This document shows positions 1-8,914 of a stretch of DNA of 64,000 nucleotides, piece by piece (the first letter of the stretch is position 1; every line of letters starts with the position of its first letter). The position numbers and the translations under genes are program-made. Origin of the DNA: Burkholderia anthina (GTDB lineage: Bacteria; Pseudomonadota; Gammaproteobacteria; Burkholderiales; Burkholderiaceae). The stretch covers positions 1 to 64,000 of the forward strand of contig NZ_CABVLY010000027.1 in assembly GCF_902498995.1 (NCBI RefSeq), read 5' to 3'. Below the pieces are notes generated by a model. It ran no database searches. It saw nothing but the letters and a program-made list of their open reading frames with translations, and was not told the origin of the DNA.

Positions 1-112
1 CCTCAACAACACCGCTTCCCTTCCTTCCTCTCCCGCGCTGCGTTTCCGTTAGCGCGAAAGAGGCGTGATTCTAAGCAGTCGCCGCCGAGCGCGCAAGGGG
101 TTTCTCGAAAAA

Positions 113-146
113 ATTCAAGGCCCCGCACGCTGCCGCGTGCGGGGCC
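113..146 (-). terminator. Rho-independent terminator of the phn operon
   Basis: A perfect 12-bp stem (119-130 with 135-146, loop 131-134) is followed, in the leftward direction, by a T-rich run complementary to 106-115. It lies just past the stop of the last gene of the leftward phosphonate operon. Bases 1-112 to its left hold no recognisable gene; they may be the upstream region of a gene beyond the window. Confidence 0.85.
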
Positions 147-171
147 TCGAAAAATAGAGATAACCGAATCG

Positions 172-723
172 TCAGGCCACGCGAACCTGGCGCGCGACTA
201 TCTCCATATAGTGATCGAGACTCGGCGTCGCCTTGCCTGCTTCCTTGGCCGTATCGTCCCAGCGGCGCAGACGCAGCGCATCCTCCGCGAACGGGCGCTG
301 CAGGAATGCCGCCGTCTCCTCTTCACTGAAGATGCCGCCCTGCAGCCCGAGACTGCGCACCGAGTCCGGCGACAAGCTCTCGAAGTAGCCGGCGTCCGTC
401 CGGCACAGGCACCGCTTCGCATCGACGTGCAGCCGGATCGGCTCCAGCACCGCATCGGTGAACAACGGTCGCAGGAACGGCAGCACGTAATACTGATGTA
501 GGTCGTCGATTCCGCGGGCGCTCGGCGTCTCGCCCTGCCGGTTCAGCAGATGCCCGAGGTCGTGCAGGAATGCCGCCGCGACCAGCGCTTCGTCGGCGCC
601 CGCTTCTTCCGCCAGCAAGCCGCTCTGCAACGCATGTTCCAGCTGCGTGACCGGTTCGCCGCTATAGGCGACGTGGCCGTGCTCGCGATACAACCCGTGA
701 ATCTCTTCGACAGTCAATGCCAT
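172..723 (-). CDS. Phosphonate-operon HD-domain protein (PhnZ-like)
   Basis: 183-aa HD-domain protein of the type found in phosphonate degradation operons; PhnZ is the characterised relative, a mixed-valence di-iron oxygenase that splits hydroxylated 2-AEP into glycine and phosphate. The metal-binding pattern is visible: H30, H54-D55, H58, H76, H99 and D157, with Y20 and E23 in the conserved Y-x-G-E segment. It starts 4 bases after the phnY stop, behind a GGGAG ribosome site, and is the last gene of the operon. PhnZ needs a partner 2-oxoglutarate dioxygenase (often called PhnY*), and none is encoded in this window; the phnY here is an aldehyde dehydrogenase. The family call is firm, the exact substrate is not. 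Confidence 0.85.
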   Translation of the reverse strand: MALTVEEIHGLYREHGHVAYSGEPVTQLEHALQSGLLAEEAGADEALVAAAFLHDLGHLLNRQGETPSARGIDDLHQYYVLPFLRPLFTDAVLEPIRLHVDAKRCLCRTDAGYFESLSPDSVRSLGLQGGIFSEEETAAFLQRPFAEDALRLRRWDDTAKEAGKATPSLDHYMEIVARQVRVA

Positions 724-727
724 CCGC

Positions 728-2179
728 TTACTCCCAAGGCAGCGAAAACGTCTTCAGGTTCGTGAAGCTCTTCATCGCTTCCTGAACGCCTTCCTTATAA
801 CCAAGCCCCGAATCCTTGATCCCGCCGAACGGCGACAGCTCGATCCGGTATCCAGGCACTTCCCAGACGTTCACCGTGCCGACGTTCAGCTCGTTCACGA
901 ATCGCACGACCGCGGCCGTGCTGTCCGTGCAGAGCCCCGACGACAGCCCGAACGCCGTCCCGTTGCTGATCCGGATCGCGTCGTCGATCGTGTCGAACGC
1001 GATCACGGGCGATACCGGGCCAAAGGTCTCCTCGCGCACGATCGTCATCGACGGATCGACGTTGTCGAGCACGGTCGGCGCATAGAGCGCGCCGCGCCGC
1101 ACGTTGCCGGTCAGCAGGCGCGCGCCCTGCGCGACCGCCTCGTTCACCCGCGCCTCGAACAGCCGCGCCGCCGCGGCGTCGATCACCGTGCCCATCTCGT
1201 TCGCGGGATCGAACGGATCGCCGTACGTCCAGGCGCGCGTCTTCTCGACGAGCAGCTCGGTGAATGCCGGCGCAATCGAGCGCTGCACCAGCATCCGCTT
1301 GACGGCCGTGCAGCGCTGGCCCGAATTCCGGTACGAACCGAACACGGCCAGCGACGTCGCCCGCTCGAGATCGGCATCGTCGAGCACGATCAGCGGATCG
1401 TTGCCGCCCAGCTCAAGCACGATGCGCCGGTAGCCGGCCCGAGCGGCGATCGCCTTGCCGATCGACACGCCGCCCGTAAAGGTAATCAGCGACGCATGCG
1501 GATGCGTGACGAGTTCGTCCGCGATTTCGCGCGGATCGCCGGTCAACACCTGCAGCATCGGCTCGGGCAAGCCGGCCTCGTAGAGCAGGTCCGCCAGATA
1601 GAACGCCGACAGCGGCACCTTCTCGGACGGCTTCACGATCACCCGGTTGTTGGTCGCGATCGCCGGCGCGATCTTGTGCGCAACCTGGTTCATCGGATGG
1701 TTGAACGGCGTGATCGCGACGATCACGCCGTCGAGCGGCTGCCGCTGCGAGAACACGCGGCGCGCCTTGCCGTGAGGCGTCAGGTCGCACGAGAAGCTCT
1801 GCGCGTCGTCGCGCAGCGCTTCGACCGACGCGAACTTCAGCACGTCGGCAACGCGGCCGATTTCGTAGCGCGAATCCCGTTTCGACAACCCCGATTCGAG
1901 CGTGATCAGATCCGATGCTTCCTCGGTACGCTCGCGCAGCAGCGCGGCCGCGCGCTCGAGGATCTGCGAACGTTCGTAGCGCGTGAGCGTCGGCCGGTAC
2001 GCCATCGCGTAGTCGAACGCGGCGCGCACGTCGTCGACGCTCGCCAGCGGCGCCGTTCCGACACGCGTGCCGGTATACGGATCGGTGACGTCGAACACGC
2101 GCTCGCGCGTCGCGCGCGTGCCGCACCAGCGCAGCGCCTCGGCGCGAAACGCGGGGTGATCCTGTCGGGGATGAGCCAT
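728..2179 (-). CDS. phnY: Phosphonoacetaldehyde dehydrogenase
   Basis: 483-aa NAD(P)-dependent aldehyde dehydrogenase. It should oxidise phosphonoacetaldehyde, the product of PhnW, to phosphonoacetate in the cytoplasm. Family residues are in place: N160 in the PFNHP segment, E256 in LELGG, and nucleophile C290 in GQRC. The start ATG overlaps the phnA stop by one base (TGATG), so the two are translationally coupled. The position between phosphonoacetate hydrolase and the phosphonate HD gene is what separates this from the many other aldehyde dehydrogenases. Confidence 0.93.
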   Translation of the reverse strand: MAHPRQDHPAFRAEALRWCGTRATRERVFDVTDPYTGTRVGTAPLASVDDVRAAFDYAMAYRPTLTRYERSQILERAAALLRERTEEASDLITLESGLSKRDSRYEIGRVADVLKFASVEALRDDAQSFSCDLTPHGKARRVFSQRQPLDGVIVAITPFNHPMNQVAHKIAPAIATNNRVIVKPSEKVPLSAFYLADLLYEAGLPEPMLQVLTGDPREIADELVTHPHASLITFTGGVSIGKAIAARAGYRRIVLELGGNDPLIVLDDADLERATSLAVFGSYRNSGQRCTAVKRMLVQRSIAPAFTELLVEKTRAWTYGDPFDPANEMGTVIDAAAARLFEARVNEAVAQGARLLTGNVRRGALYAPTVLDNVDPSMTIVREETFGPVSPVIAFDTIDDAIRISNGTAFGLSSGLCTDSTAAVVRFVNELNVGTVNVWEVPGYRIELSPFGGIKDSGLGYKEGVQEAMKSFTNLKTFSLPWE

Positions 2180-3489
2180 CACGATGGGATCCGGTTCAGC
2201 ACGAAATCGAAAACGTCGAAGTTGCGCGGACGACGCGCAGGGTCGTCCCGCTCGATCCGGCGGTTGAACAGCAACGGCACTTCCTGCTCGGACACGCCGC
2301 CGTGCGAACGCAGCGGGACGGTCAGGCCGGACAGATCGTGTTCGCGCTCGCGCGTGCCGAGCGTCATGTCGCGCCGCGCGATCACGACGAGGTCGCCGAT
2401 CCGGTCGGACGGCAACTCGAAGCGCGCGGCCGCTTCCGCGTTGTCGAGCACGAGTTCGACGCCGTCGAGCCCGCCCACGCGCCACATCGCGTCAGCCCGG
2501 TCGACGCCGGGCGCCAGGTACACGGTGGCGAACGAGCCAAGCGCGCCGTGGTGCACGACGTACGGGTCGGTGATCGGCAGGATCACGCGCGCGGCCTGCG
2601 CGCCATACCAGCCGTCGAACGCATCCTGCAGATAGATCACGTTCGGGCGGCCCGTCGCAGGATCGTGCTTCGCGTTCATCCCGTGATCGGCAGTCAGCCC
2701 GATCGCCCAGCCGAGCGCGTCGAGTTGCGCGAGGTAACCGTCCATCATCGCGTAGAACGCGTTCGCGCCGGCGCTGCCCGGTTCGCACTTGTGCTGCACG
2801 TAGTCGGTGGTCGACAGGTACATCAGATCGACCTGACGCGTCTGCGCGAGCCGCACGCCGGCCGCGAACACGAATTCCGACAACGCGGCGCTGTATACGT
2901 CCGGCGACGGCAGTCCGACCCAGTCGAGCACGTCGACGATCCCGTTTTCCGCGAGGTTCGCCTGCGCGGCCTTCTCCGCGGAGAAACAGATGCCTTTCAT
3001 CTGCCAGCCGAGCAATCGGCGCAGCTTGTCCTTCGCGGTGACCACCGCGACCCGCGCACCGGCGCCGGACGCCGCCGCGAGCAGCGTGCCGGCCCGCAGG
3101 TAGGCCGGGTCGTTCATCATCACTTCGGCGCCGCGACCGCCGTCGGCGGCCGGATCCCAGAAGTAGTTGCCGCAGATCCCGTGGACCGACGGCGGCACGC
3201 CGCAGACGATCGACAGGTTGTTCGGGTTGGTGAAGGTCGGCACGACGCAGTCCGCGCGCCACGCGGTGCCTTCCGCGATCATCCGGCCGATGAACGGCGC
3301 GACGCCTGCTTCCACCGCACGTTCGAGATAGTCGTACTCGCAGCCGTCGACGCAGACGACGACGGTCGGTTCGACCGGCAGGCGGTAGCGCCGGCCGTTC
3401 ACGTCGACGGAACGTCCCGCGAGATCCGTCGACGCCTTGCCCGTAGCGGCTTGCTCGCCGGGCTGCCGCAATGCGAACGCGGCGTTCAT
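2179..3489 (-). CDS. phnA: Phosphonoacetate hydrolase
   Basis: 436-aa member of the alkaline phosphatase superfamily that cleaves the C-P bond of phosphonoacetate to give acetate and phosphate with two metal ions. Metal and nucleophile segments are visible: D48 in VVCVDG, the likely nucleophile T87 in the FTNPNN segment, a TTDYVQH segment, and ADHGMNAKHD. The start ATG overlaps the phnV stop (ATGA). With phnW and phnY it completes the 2-AEP to phosphonoacetaldehyde to phosphonoacetate to acetate route. A longer upstream reading frame exists, but the coupled ATG at 3489 fits both homology and spacing. Confidence 0.95.
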   Translation of the reverse strand: MNAAFALRQPGEQAATGKASTDLAGRSVDVNGRRYRLPVEPTVVVCVDGCEYDYLERAVEAGVAPFIGRMIAEGTAWRADCVVPTFTNPNNLSIVCGVPPSVHGICGNYFWDPAADGGRGAEVMMNDPAYLRAGTLLAAASGAGARVAVVTAKDKLRRLLGWQMKGICFSAEKAAQANLAENGIVDVLDWVGLPSPDVYSAALSEFVFAAGVRLAQTRQVDLMYLSTTDYVQHKCEPGSAGANAFYAMMDGYLAQLDALGWAIGLTADHGMNAKHDPATGRPNVIYLQDAFDGWYGAQAARVILPITDPYVVHHGALGSFATVYLAPGVDRADAMWRVGGLDGVELVLDNAEAAARFELPSDRIGDLVVIARRDMTLGTREREHDLSGLTVPLRSHGGVSEQEVPLLFNRRIERDDPARRPRNFDVFDFVLNRIPS

Positions 3490-4346
3490 GATGCCGCCCG
3501 CTTGCCGCGCGGCACGCGCGCAGCGATCAGCAGCAGCGCCGCGAGCGACGCGCCGAGCATCAGCAGCGACAGCGCCGATGCGGGCAGGTAATAGCCGCGC
3601 TCCACCTGGCCGATCACGACGATCGGCACGGTCGCGAAACCGGGCGGATAAACGGTCAGCGTCGCACCGAGTTCGCCGAGCGACAGCGCGAAACCGAGCG
3701 CGAGGCTCGCGCGTAGCGCCGGCACGAGCTGCGGCAGCAGCACGCGGCGCAGCACCATCGCGGGCGGCGCACCGAGGCTCGCCGCGGCTTCGCGCAGCAC
3801 GGTCAGCTCGGGACGCAGCGCGGCGGCCGCGCACCGATAGCAGAACGGCAGGATCAGCGCGAGCTGCACGAGCACGACGATCGCCGCCGAGCTCGACAGA
3901 TCGAGCGGCTTCTGGTGATACGCGATCAGCACCGCGAGCCCGAGCACGACGCTCGGCACGCCGTTCGGCACCATCACGAGCGCGTCGACGACCGCACCGA
4001 GGCCGCGCCGGTCGCGCCCTTCGAGCGCAAGCGCGAGCCACAGCCCGAGGATCGTGCCGATCGCCGACACGCCGAAGCCGATTTCGAGGCTCGTCAGCAG
4101 CGCATCGTATTCCGGCGACCCGAGCCGTTCGAACCAGCGCAGGCTGTAGCCGGCCGGCAGGATCGTGCCCGACCATTGCGTCGATACGCTCGACAGCGCG
4201 ACCACCACCACCGGCAGCACGAACAGCCAGAAGCACGCGAACGCGGCCAGCGCGAGCGCCGCACGCGACGCATGCTTGAGCAGCGTGTCGCCCCAGCCGA
4301 TCTGGCGGCGCGGCACGGCTTGCCCGATACGGAATTCAGCGGACAT
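3486..4346 (-). CDS. phnV: 2-Aminoethylphosphonate ABC transporter permease PhnV
   Basis: 286-aa integral membrane permease of the binding-protein-dependent ABC type with about six hydrophobic segments. The conserved cytoplasmic EAA loop near residues 170-200 reads EAAASLGAPPAMVLRRVLLP. One of two permease subunits (with PhnU) for 2-AEP uptake across the inner membrane. The chosen ATG has a GGGAGGG ribosome site and overlaps the phnU stop by 11 bases; its own stop overlaps the phnA start. Confidence 0.92.
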   Translation of the reverse strand: MSAEFRIGQAVPRRQIGWGDTLLKHASRAALALAAFACFWLFVLPVVVVALSSVSTQWSGTILPAGYSLRWFERLGSPEYDALLTSLEIGFGVSAIGTILGLWLALALEGRDRRGLGAVVDALVMVPNGVPSVVLGLAVLIAYHQKPLDLSSSAAIVVLVQLALILPFCYRCAAAALRPELTVLREAAASLGAPPAMVLRRVLLPQLVPALRASLALGFALSLGELGATLTVYPPGFATVPIVVIGQVERGYYLPASALSLLMLGASLAALLLIAARVPRGKRAAS

Positions 4347-5256
4347 CGTTCCCTCCCGTCGCACGCCGGTTCACCCGGCGATAAACCGCATACAGCGCCA
4401 GCGACAGCGCCAGCATCACGACCGCGCCAGCCGACGCGGTCGGCAGATCCAGGTCGACGGTCGCGCTGCTGTAGATCGCGACCGGCAGCGTCACGAGCCG
4501 CGCGCTGCCGAGCACGAGCAGGATCCCGAACTCGTTGAGCGTCAGCAGGAAGCACAGCACGGCGCCGGCGGCGATGCCCGGCCACGCGATCGGCAGCACG
4601 ACGCGGCGCGCGAGCATCCAGCCGGACGCGCCGAGGCTGCGCGCCGCTTCGATCAGGCGCAGGTCGAGCGTCGCGAACGACGCGAGCGTCGGCCGCACGA
4701 CGAACGGCGTGTAGAACACGGTCTGCGCGAGAATCACGCCGCCGATGCCGAACAGGAAGTCGAGCGGCGGATTCTCGAGATGGAACAGGTGCTGCAGCCC
4801 GATGCTGATCGAGCCTTGCGAGCCGTACAGGAAGATCAGCGTGAACGCGACGAGGAACGACGGGAACGCGACGTACAGTTCGAGGAAGCGCGTGACGAGC
4901 GACGCGCCCGGAAACGGCTTGAAGAACAGCAGCGCGGCGAGCAGCACGCCGAGCACCGACGCGGTGCCGGCGCTCGCGAACAGCACGCCGATCGTCGTCA
5001 GCAGCACGTTGCGCGTATCGGGATTGCCGAAGAACGTCCGGTACGCGGCGAAACTCAGCCCGTGATCGCCCGACACGCTCAGCAGCACGAGCCGGATCAG
5101 CGGATAGACGACGAGCGGGCCCAGCACGACGATCGCGAGTGCGGCCAGGTGCAGGTCGCCCATGCGCTTGCGGCGCCGCGCGACGGCGGCGTGCGCCGCG
5201 GCCGACGCGAGCACGTGCGGCGGCAGGCCGGCTTCAGGGCTCGATAAGGACGACAT
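4336..5256 (-). CDS. phnU: 2-Aminoethylphosphonate ABC transporter permease PhnU
   Basis: 306-aa inner-membrane permease paired with PhnV. It has a hydrophilic N-terminus of about 33 residues, then about six membrane segments, with an EAARSLGASGWMLARRVVLP loop that docks on the ATPase PhnT. The start at 5256 lies inside the 3' end of phnT (23-base overlap) behind a GAGG ribosome site. A further-upstream start would add 11 residues with no better signal. Confidence 0.92.
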   Translation of the reverse strand: MSSLSSPEAGLPPHVLASAAAHAAVARRRKRMGDLHLAALAIVVLGPLVVYPLIRLVLLSVSGDHGLSFAAYRTFFGNPDTRNVLLTTIGVLFASAGTASVLGVLLAALLFFKPFPGASLVTRFLELYVAFPSFLVAFTLIFLYGSQGSISIGLQHLFHLENPPLDFLFGIGGVILAQTVFYTPFVVRPTLASFATLDLRLIEAARSLGASGWMLARRVVLPIAWPGIAAGAVLCFLLTLNEFGILLVLGSARLVTLPVAIYSSATVDLDLPTASAGAVVMLALSLALYAVYRRVNRRATGGNDVR

Positions 5257-6337
5257 CGTCTGCCTCGCAATGCAGGGAAACGCGCGCACCGCGCTCGGGA
5301 GCCTCGCCGCGGCCGCGTTGCATCGTGACGCGCACGGGTTCGCCGGGCGCCGCGTCGATCACGACCGAGATCGACAGATCCGCGCCTTGCCACTCGACGG
5401 ACGACACCGTGCCGTGCAGGCCGCCGGCCGCCGGCGGCATGACGGTCAGGCGCTCGGGGCGCACGCATGCCACCTTGTCGCGCACCTCGTGGCGCGGATC
5501 GCCGAGCGGGAAAATCACGCGCGGCGGCAACAGGTTGGCCGGGCCGAGATAGCGCGCGACGTAGCCGTCCTGAGGCGCGTCGTACAGCTGCTGCGGCGTG
5601 CCGAGCTGCGCGATGTGACCGTCGCGCATCAGCAGCGCGCGGTCGGACAGCACGAGCGCGTCGTCGCGATCGTGCGTCACGCAGACGACGGTCAGGTTCG
5701 GCAGGCGCTCGTGCAGCGCCTTCAGTTCGCTGCGCACGGATGCGCGCAGGTTGGCGTCGAGCGCCGACAGCGGCTCGTCGAGCAGCAGCACGTCCGGCTC
5801 GATCACGAGCGCGCGGGCCAGCGCAACGCGCTGCTGCATCCCGCCCGACAACTGCGCGGGCAGGTGGTGGCCGGCATCGCCGAGCTGCACGAGCTTCAGC
5901 GCGTCGGCGACGCGGCGCGTCACTTCCGACGAGGCCATGCCGCGGGCGCGCAGCCCGAAGGCGACGTTCTCGAACACCGACAGGTGCGGGAACAGCGCGT
6001 AATTCTGGAACAACAGACCGAGATTGCGCTTGTGCGGCGGCGCATAGGTCAGGTCGCGTCCGGCCACGGTCAGCGTGCCGGTCAGGCCGTCGGCCTTCAC
6101 GAACCCGGCGATGAAGCGCAGCAGCGTGGTCTTGCCGCAGCCGCTCTTGCCGAGCACGGTCAAAAATTCACCGGCGCCGATCGACAGCGACAGATCTTCC
6201 AGCACCGTGCGTGCGCCGTAGCGCACGCTCAGGTGTTCGATCTGCACGCCGCCCGGCGCGCCGGACCGCAGCGTTGCATGCGGCTCGGCGGCGCCGAATG
6301 CGCCGGGATGGGTCAGGGTGGTTTCCACCGGGTTCAT
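5234..6337 (-). CDS. phnT: 2-Aminoethylphosphonate ABC transporter ATPase PhnT
   Basis: About 367-aa ABC ATPase that energises the PhnUV permease. Walker A (GKSGCGKTT), the signature LSGGMQQR, Walker B (LLLDEP) and the H-loop (VTHDRDDAL) are intact, followed by a C-terminal TOBE-type regulatory region of about 110 residues. The start is not certain: ATG at 6337 has GAGAGG very close upstream, while an in-frame GTG at 6349 would add four residues. Confidence 0.93.
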   Translation of the reverse strand: MNPVETTLTHPGAFGAAEPHATLRSGAPGGVQIEHLSVRYGARTVLEDLSLSIGAGEFLTVLGKSGCGKTTLLRFIAGFVKADGLTGTLTVAGRDLTYAPPHKRNLGLLFQNYALFPHLSVFENVAFGLRARGMASSEVTRRVADALKLVQLGDAGHHLPAQLSGGMQQRVALARALVIEPDVLLLDEPLSALDANLRASVRSELKALHERLPNLTVVCVTHDRDDALVLSDRALLMRDGHIAQLGTPQQLYDAPQDGYVARYLGPANLLPPRVIFPLGDPRHEVRDKVACVRPERLTVMPPAAGGLHGTVSSVEWQGADLSISVVIDAAPGEPVRVTMQRGRGEAPERGARVSLHCEADDVVLIEP

Positions 6338-6371
6338 CCTCTCGCTCACTATTACAGGCGGCGTACGCCGA

Positions 6372-7463
6372 TCACTTCGGCTTGACGACGTCGAGCTGCT
6401 TGCCCGAGCTGCCGATCACGTCCTTCTTCCAGCGCTCGATCCACTCCGGCTTCTTCGCCATCACCTGGTTCCAGTCGACCGGGATCAGCTTCACGCCCGC
6501 GATCGCCTTCTTCACCGCTTCGCCGTTCTTGCCGGTCAGCGGCACGTCGGTGCGGCCCGGGATGCCGTACATGTCCGGCACCTTCGACTGCACTTCCGTC
6601 GACATCAGGTAGTCGATCAGCTTCTTGCCGGCGTCCTGGTTCGGGCCGCTCTTGATCAGGCCGATGCCGTACGGCAGCTGGAACGTGGTCGGCTGGTCGC
6701 CGGCCTTCGCGGCCAGGAAGATCGGCTTGACGGACAGCGCGCCATGCTCGGCGTCGTCGAGGTCCATCTGCAGGTCGCCGTTCGCGACGCTGATCTCGTT
6801 ACGCGACAGCAGCACGTTCAGGTAGCCGGTGCCCTTGGTGTGGAACTTCACGCTCTGCGAAAGCTTCGCGAGATAGTCGAACGCCTTGTCCTCGCCCATC
6901 AGCGTGGTCGTCAGGATCAGCACGGCCATCCCGTCGCCGGCGGTGGCCGGGTTCGAATACGCGACCTTGCCGGCATAGCTCGGCGACAGCAGGTCGGCGA
7001 ACGTCTTCGGCTGGTTCTTCACGACGTCCGGGTTGATCGCGAACGAGAAATAGTTGTTCACGAACGTGGCCCACGTGCCGTCTTCCGCCTTCGCGATCGC
7101 CGGCACGTTCTTGTAGTTCACGCTCTGGTACGGCTGCAGCAGGCCCATCTGGCCGGCTTGCTGGATGAACGGCGGCAGCGTGACGATCACGTCCGCCTTC
7201 GGCGAATTCTTTTCGATGTTCGCGCGGTTGACGACTTCGCCGCTACCCGCCGTCACGATGTTGACCTTGACGCCTTCCTTCTTCTCGAATGCCGGCAGCA
7301 CGTCGCGATACAGGTTCTCGAGACCGTCCGCCGTATACAGCACGACCGCGTTTGCCGCATGCGCGGGCATCGCCACGCCTTGCAGCAGACCGGCGGCGCA
7401 GGCGGCCAGCGCGAGCTTGCGGAACGCGCCGGCAGCGGCGCGCGAGGAATTCTGCAGTGTCAT
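6372..7463 (-). CDS. phnS: 2-Aminoethylphosphonate ABC transporter binding protein PhnS
   Basis: 363-aa periplasmic solute-binding protein. A signal peptide with a basic start and a hydrophobic core ends near residue 38 (PAHAA), and the mature part begins NAVVLYTADGLE as in iron/2-AEP-type binding proteins. First gene of the leftward phn operon (S-T-U-V-A-Y-HD). The start at 7463 has a GGAGA site at good spacing; longer frames upstream lack one. It delivers 2-AEP from the periplasm to PhnUVT. Confidence 0.93.
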   Translation of the reverse strand: MTLQNSSRAAAGAFRKLALAACAAGLLQGVAMPAHAANAVVLYTADGLENLYRDVLPAFEKKEGVKVNIVTAGSGEVVNRANIEKNSPKADVIVTLPPFIQQAGQMGLLQPYQSVNYKNVPAIAKAEDGTWATFVNNYFSFAINPDVVKNQPKTFADLLSPSYAGKVAYSNPATAGDGMAVLILTTTLMGEDKAFDYLAKLSQSVKFHTKGTGYLNVLLSRNEISVANGDLQMDLDDAEHGALSVKPIFLAAKAGDQPTTFQLPYGIGLIKSGPNQDAGKKLIDYLMSTEVQSKVPDMYGIPGRTDVPLTGKNGEAVKKAIAGVKLIPVDWNQVMAKKPEWIERWKKDVIGSSGKQLDVVKPK

Positions 7464-7635
7464 CTCACTTCTCCGTAGGCGGAACACCAAGCGGCCGGGG
7501 CACGATCCGGCTCTTTCAGTCGGGCAGGCCGACAACCGGCCGGCCTCGCTGCCGCGCTGCAGGTGGTTTCGCGCGGCAACCGAAGGATCACAGCGTTCGA
7601 TGACAAACCCGTGACGAGTGCCACAATTTCCAAAA

Positions 7636-7669
7636 AATGACACATTTTGCCAATATCATGCAAGTCATT
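7636..7669. promoter_or_regulatory. Divergent phnS/phnW control region with inverted repeat
   Basis: The 253-base gap between phnS and phnW has an A+T-rich core holding AATGAC (7636-7641) and GTCATT (7664-7669), a perfect 6-base inverted repeat 22 bases apart. It is placed to control both directions. No phosphonate regulator gene lies nearby and no clear -35/-10 pair was found, so this is only a candidate operator. Confidence 0.3.
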
Positions 7670-7716
7670 CAGAAATGCCGACCGGCGTTTCGTCCGACCA
7701 TTGCTGGAGAAAAACC

Positions 7717-8826
7717 ATGTCCGACCCGATTCTGCTCACGCCCGGCCCACTCACCACCTCCGCCACAACACGCCACGCAATGCAACATGACTGGGGCTCG
7801 TGGGACGCCTCGTTCAACGCGTTGACCGCCAGCGTCTGCGCGGATCTCGTCGCGATCGCGCGCGGCGGCGACGAGTACGCATGCGTACCGATGCAGGGCA
7901 GCGGCACGTTCTCGGTCGAAGCCGCGCTCGGCACGCTGGTGCCGCGCGACGGCGTCGTGCTCGTGCCCGACAACGGCGCGTATTGCGCGCGCATCCTGAA
8001 GATCCTCGGCCGGCTCGGCATCGACGCGATCGCGCTGCCGTTCGGCGAGGACGCGGCCGTCGACCCGGCGGCCGTCGAAGCGGCGTTCGCGCGCGAGCCG
8101 CGCATCACGCACGTCGCGCTCGTGCACCTGGAAACGAGCGCCGGAATCCTGAATCCGCTCGACGCGATCGCGGCCGTGTGCCGGCGGCACGGCAAGCGGC
8201 TGATCGTCGACGCGATGAGTTCGTTCGGCGCGCTGCCGATCGCGCTGGCGGACAGCGGGATCGACGCGCTGATTTCGGCAAGCGGCAAATGTCTGGAAGG
8301 CGTGCCGGGGATGGGGTTCGCGATCGTGCGGCGCGACGCGCTCGACGCCTGCGCAGGCAACTCGCCGTCGCTCGCGCTCGATCTTCACGACCAGTACGCG
8401 TATCTGCGCAAGACGGGCCAGTGGCGCTTCACGCCGCCGACGCACGTGATCGCCGCGCTGCGCGCCGCGCTCGACCAGTACCTCGCCGAAGGCGGCCAGC
8501 CGGCGCGCGGCGCGCGTTATGCGGAGAATTGCCGGACACTGGTCGAATCGATGCGCGCACTCGGCTTCGCGCCGTTCCTCGACGCGAGCGTGCAGGCGCC
8601 GGTGATCGTCACGTTCCACGCGCCCGACCATCCGGCCTACGATTTCCGCCGCTTCTACGACGCGGTGCGCGACGCGGGCTTCATCCTGTATCCGGGCAAG
8701 CTGACGCAACTCGAGACGTTCCGCGTCGGCTGCATCGGCGCGATCGATGCCGGCGACATCCGGCGCGCGGTGGCGGCGATCGCGCAGGCGGTCGAATCGC
8801 TCGGGATTGCCGTGCAGCGCGCGTGA
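7717..8826 (+). CDS. phnW: 2-Aminoethylphosphonate-pyruvate transaminase
   Basis: 369-aa PLP enzyme of class V aminotransferase fold. It moves the amino group of 2-AEP to pyruvate, giving phosphonoacetaldehyde and alanine. The N-terminus LLTPGPLTTS and the AMQHDWGSWD segment are typical of PhnW; the PLP lysine is K191 in ASGKCLEG. Translated divergently from the phnSTUV-AY operon, whose phnY takes the aldehyde product. ATG at 7717 follows CTGGAGAAAAACC, a strong ribosome site. Confidence 0.95.
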   Translation: MSDPILLTPGPLTTSATTRHAMQHDWGSWDASFNALTASVCADLVAIARGGDEYACVPMQGSGTFSVEAALGTLVPRDGVVLVPDNGAYCARILKILGRLGIDAIALPFGEDAAVDPAAVEAAFAREPRITHVALVHLETSAGILNPLDAIAAVCRRHGKRLIVDAMSSFGALPIALADSGIDALISASGKCLEGVPGMGFAIVRRDALDACAGNSPSLALDLHDQYAYLRKTGQWRFTPPTHVIAALRAALDQYLAEGGQPARGARYAENCRTLVESMRALGFAPFLDASVQAPVIVTFHAPDHPAYDFRRFYDAVRDAGFILYPGKLTQLETFRVGCIGAIDAGDIRRAVAAIAQAVESLGIAVQRA

Positions 8827-8850
8827 TGCTCGCGCCGGCCGGGCGCGCAA

Positions 8851-8885
8851 ACAAAAAAGCCCGGCGGCCTTCGAGGCCGCCGGGC
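8851..8885 (-). terminator. Terminator between phnW and the MFS gene
   Basis: A 12-bp perfect stem (8859-8870 with 8874-8885, loop TCG) followed leftward by a run complementary to AAAAAA at 8853-8858. It terminates the leftward shikimate/quinate operon and may also stop phnW transcripts, though it has no T-run in that direction. Confidence 0.85.
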
Positions 8886-8914
8886 GAACGCACCGGGAGT
8901 GCGTGGAGCCGTGC

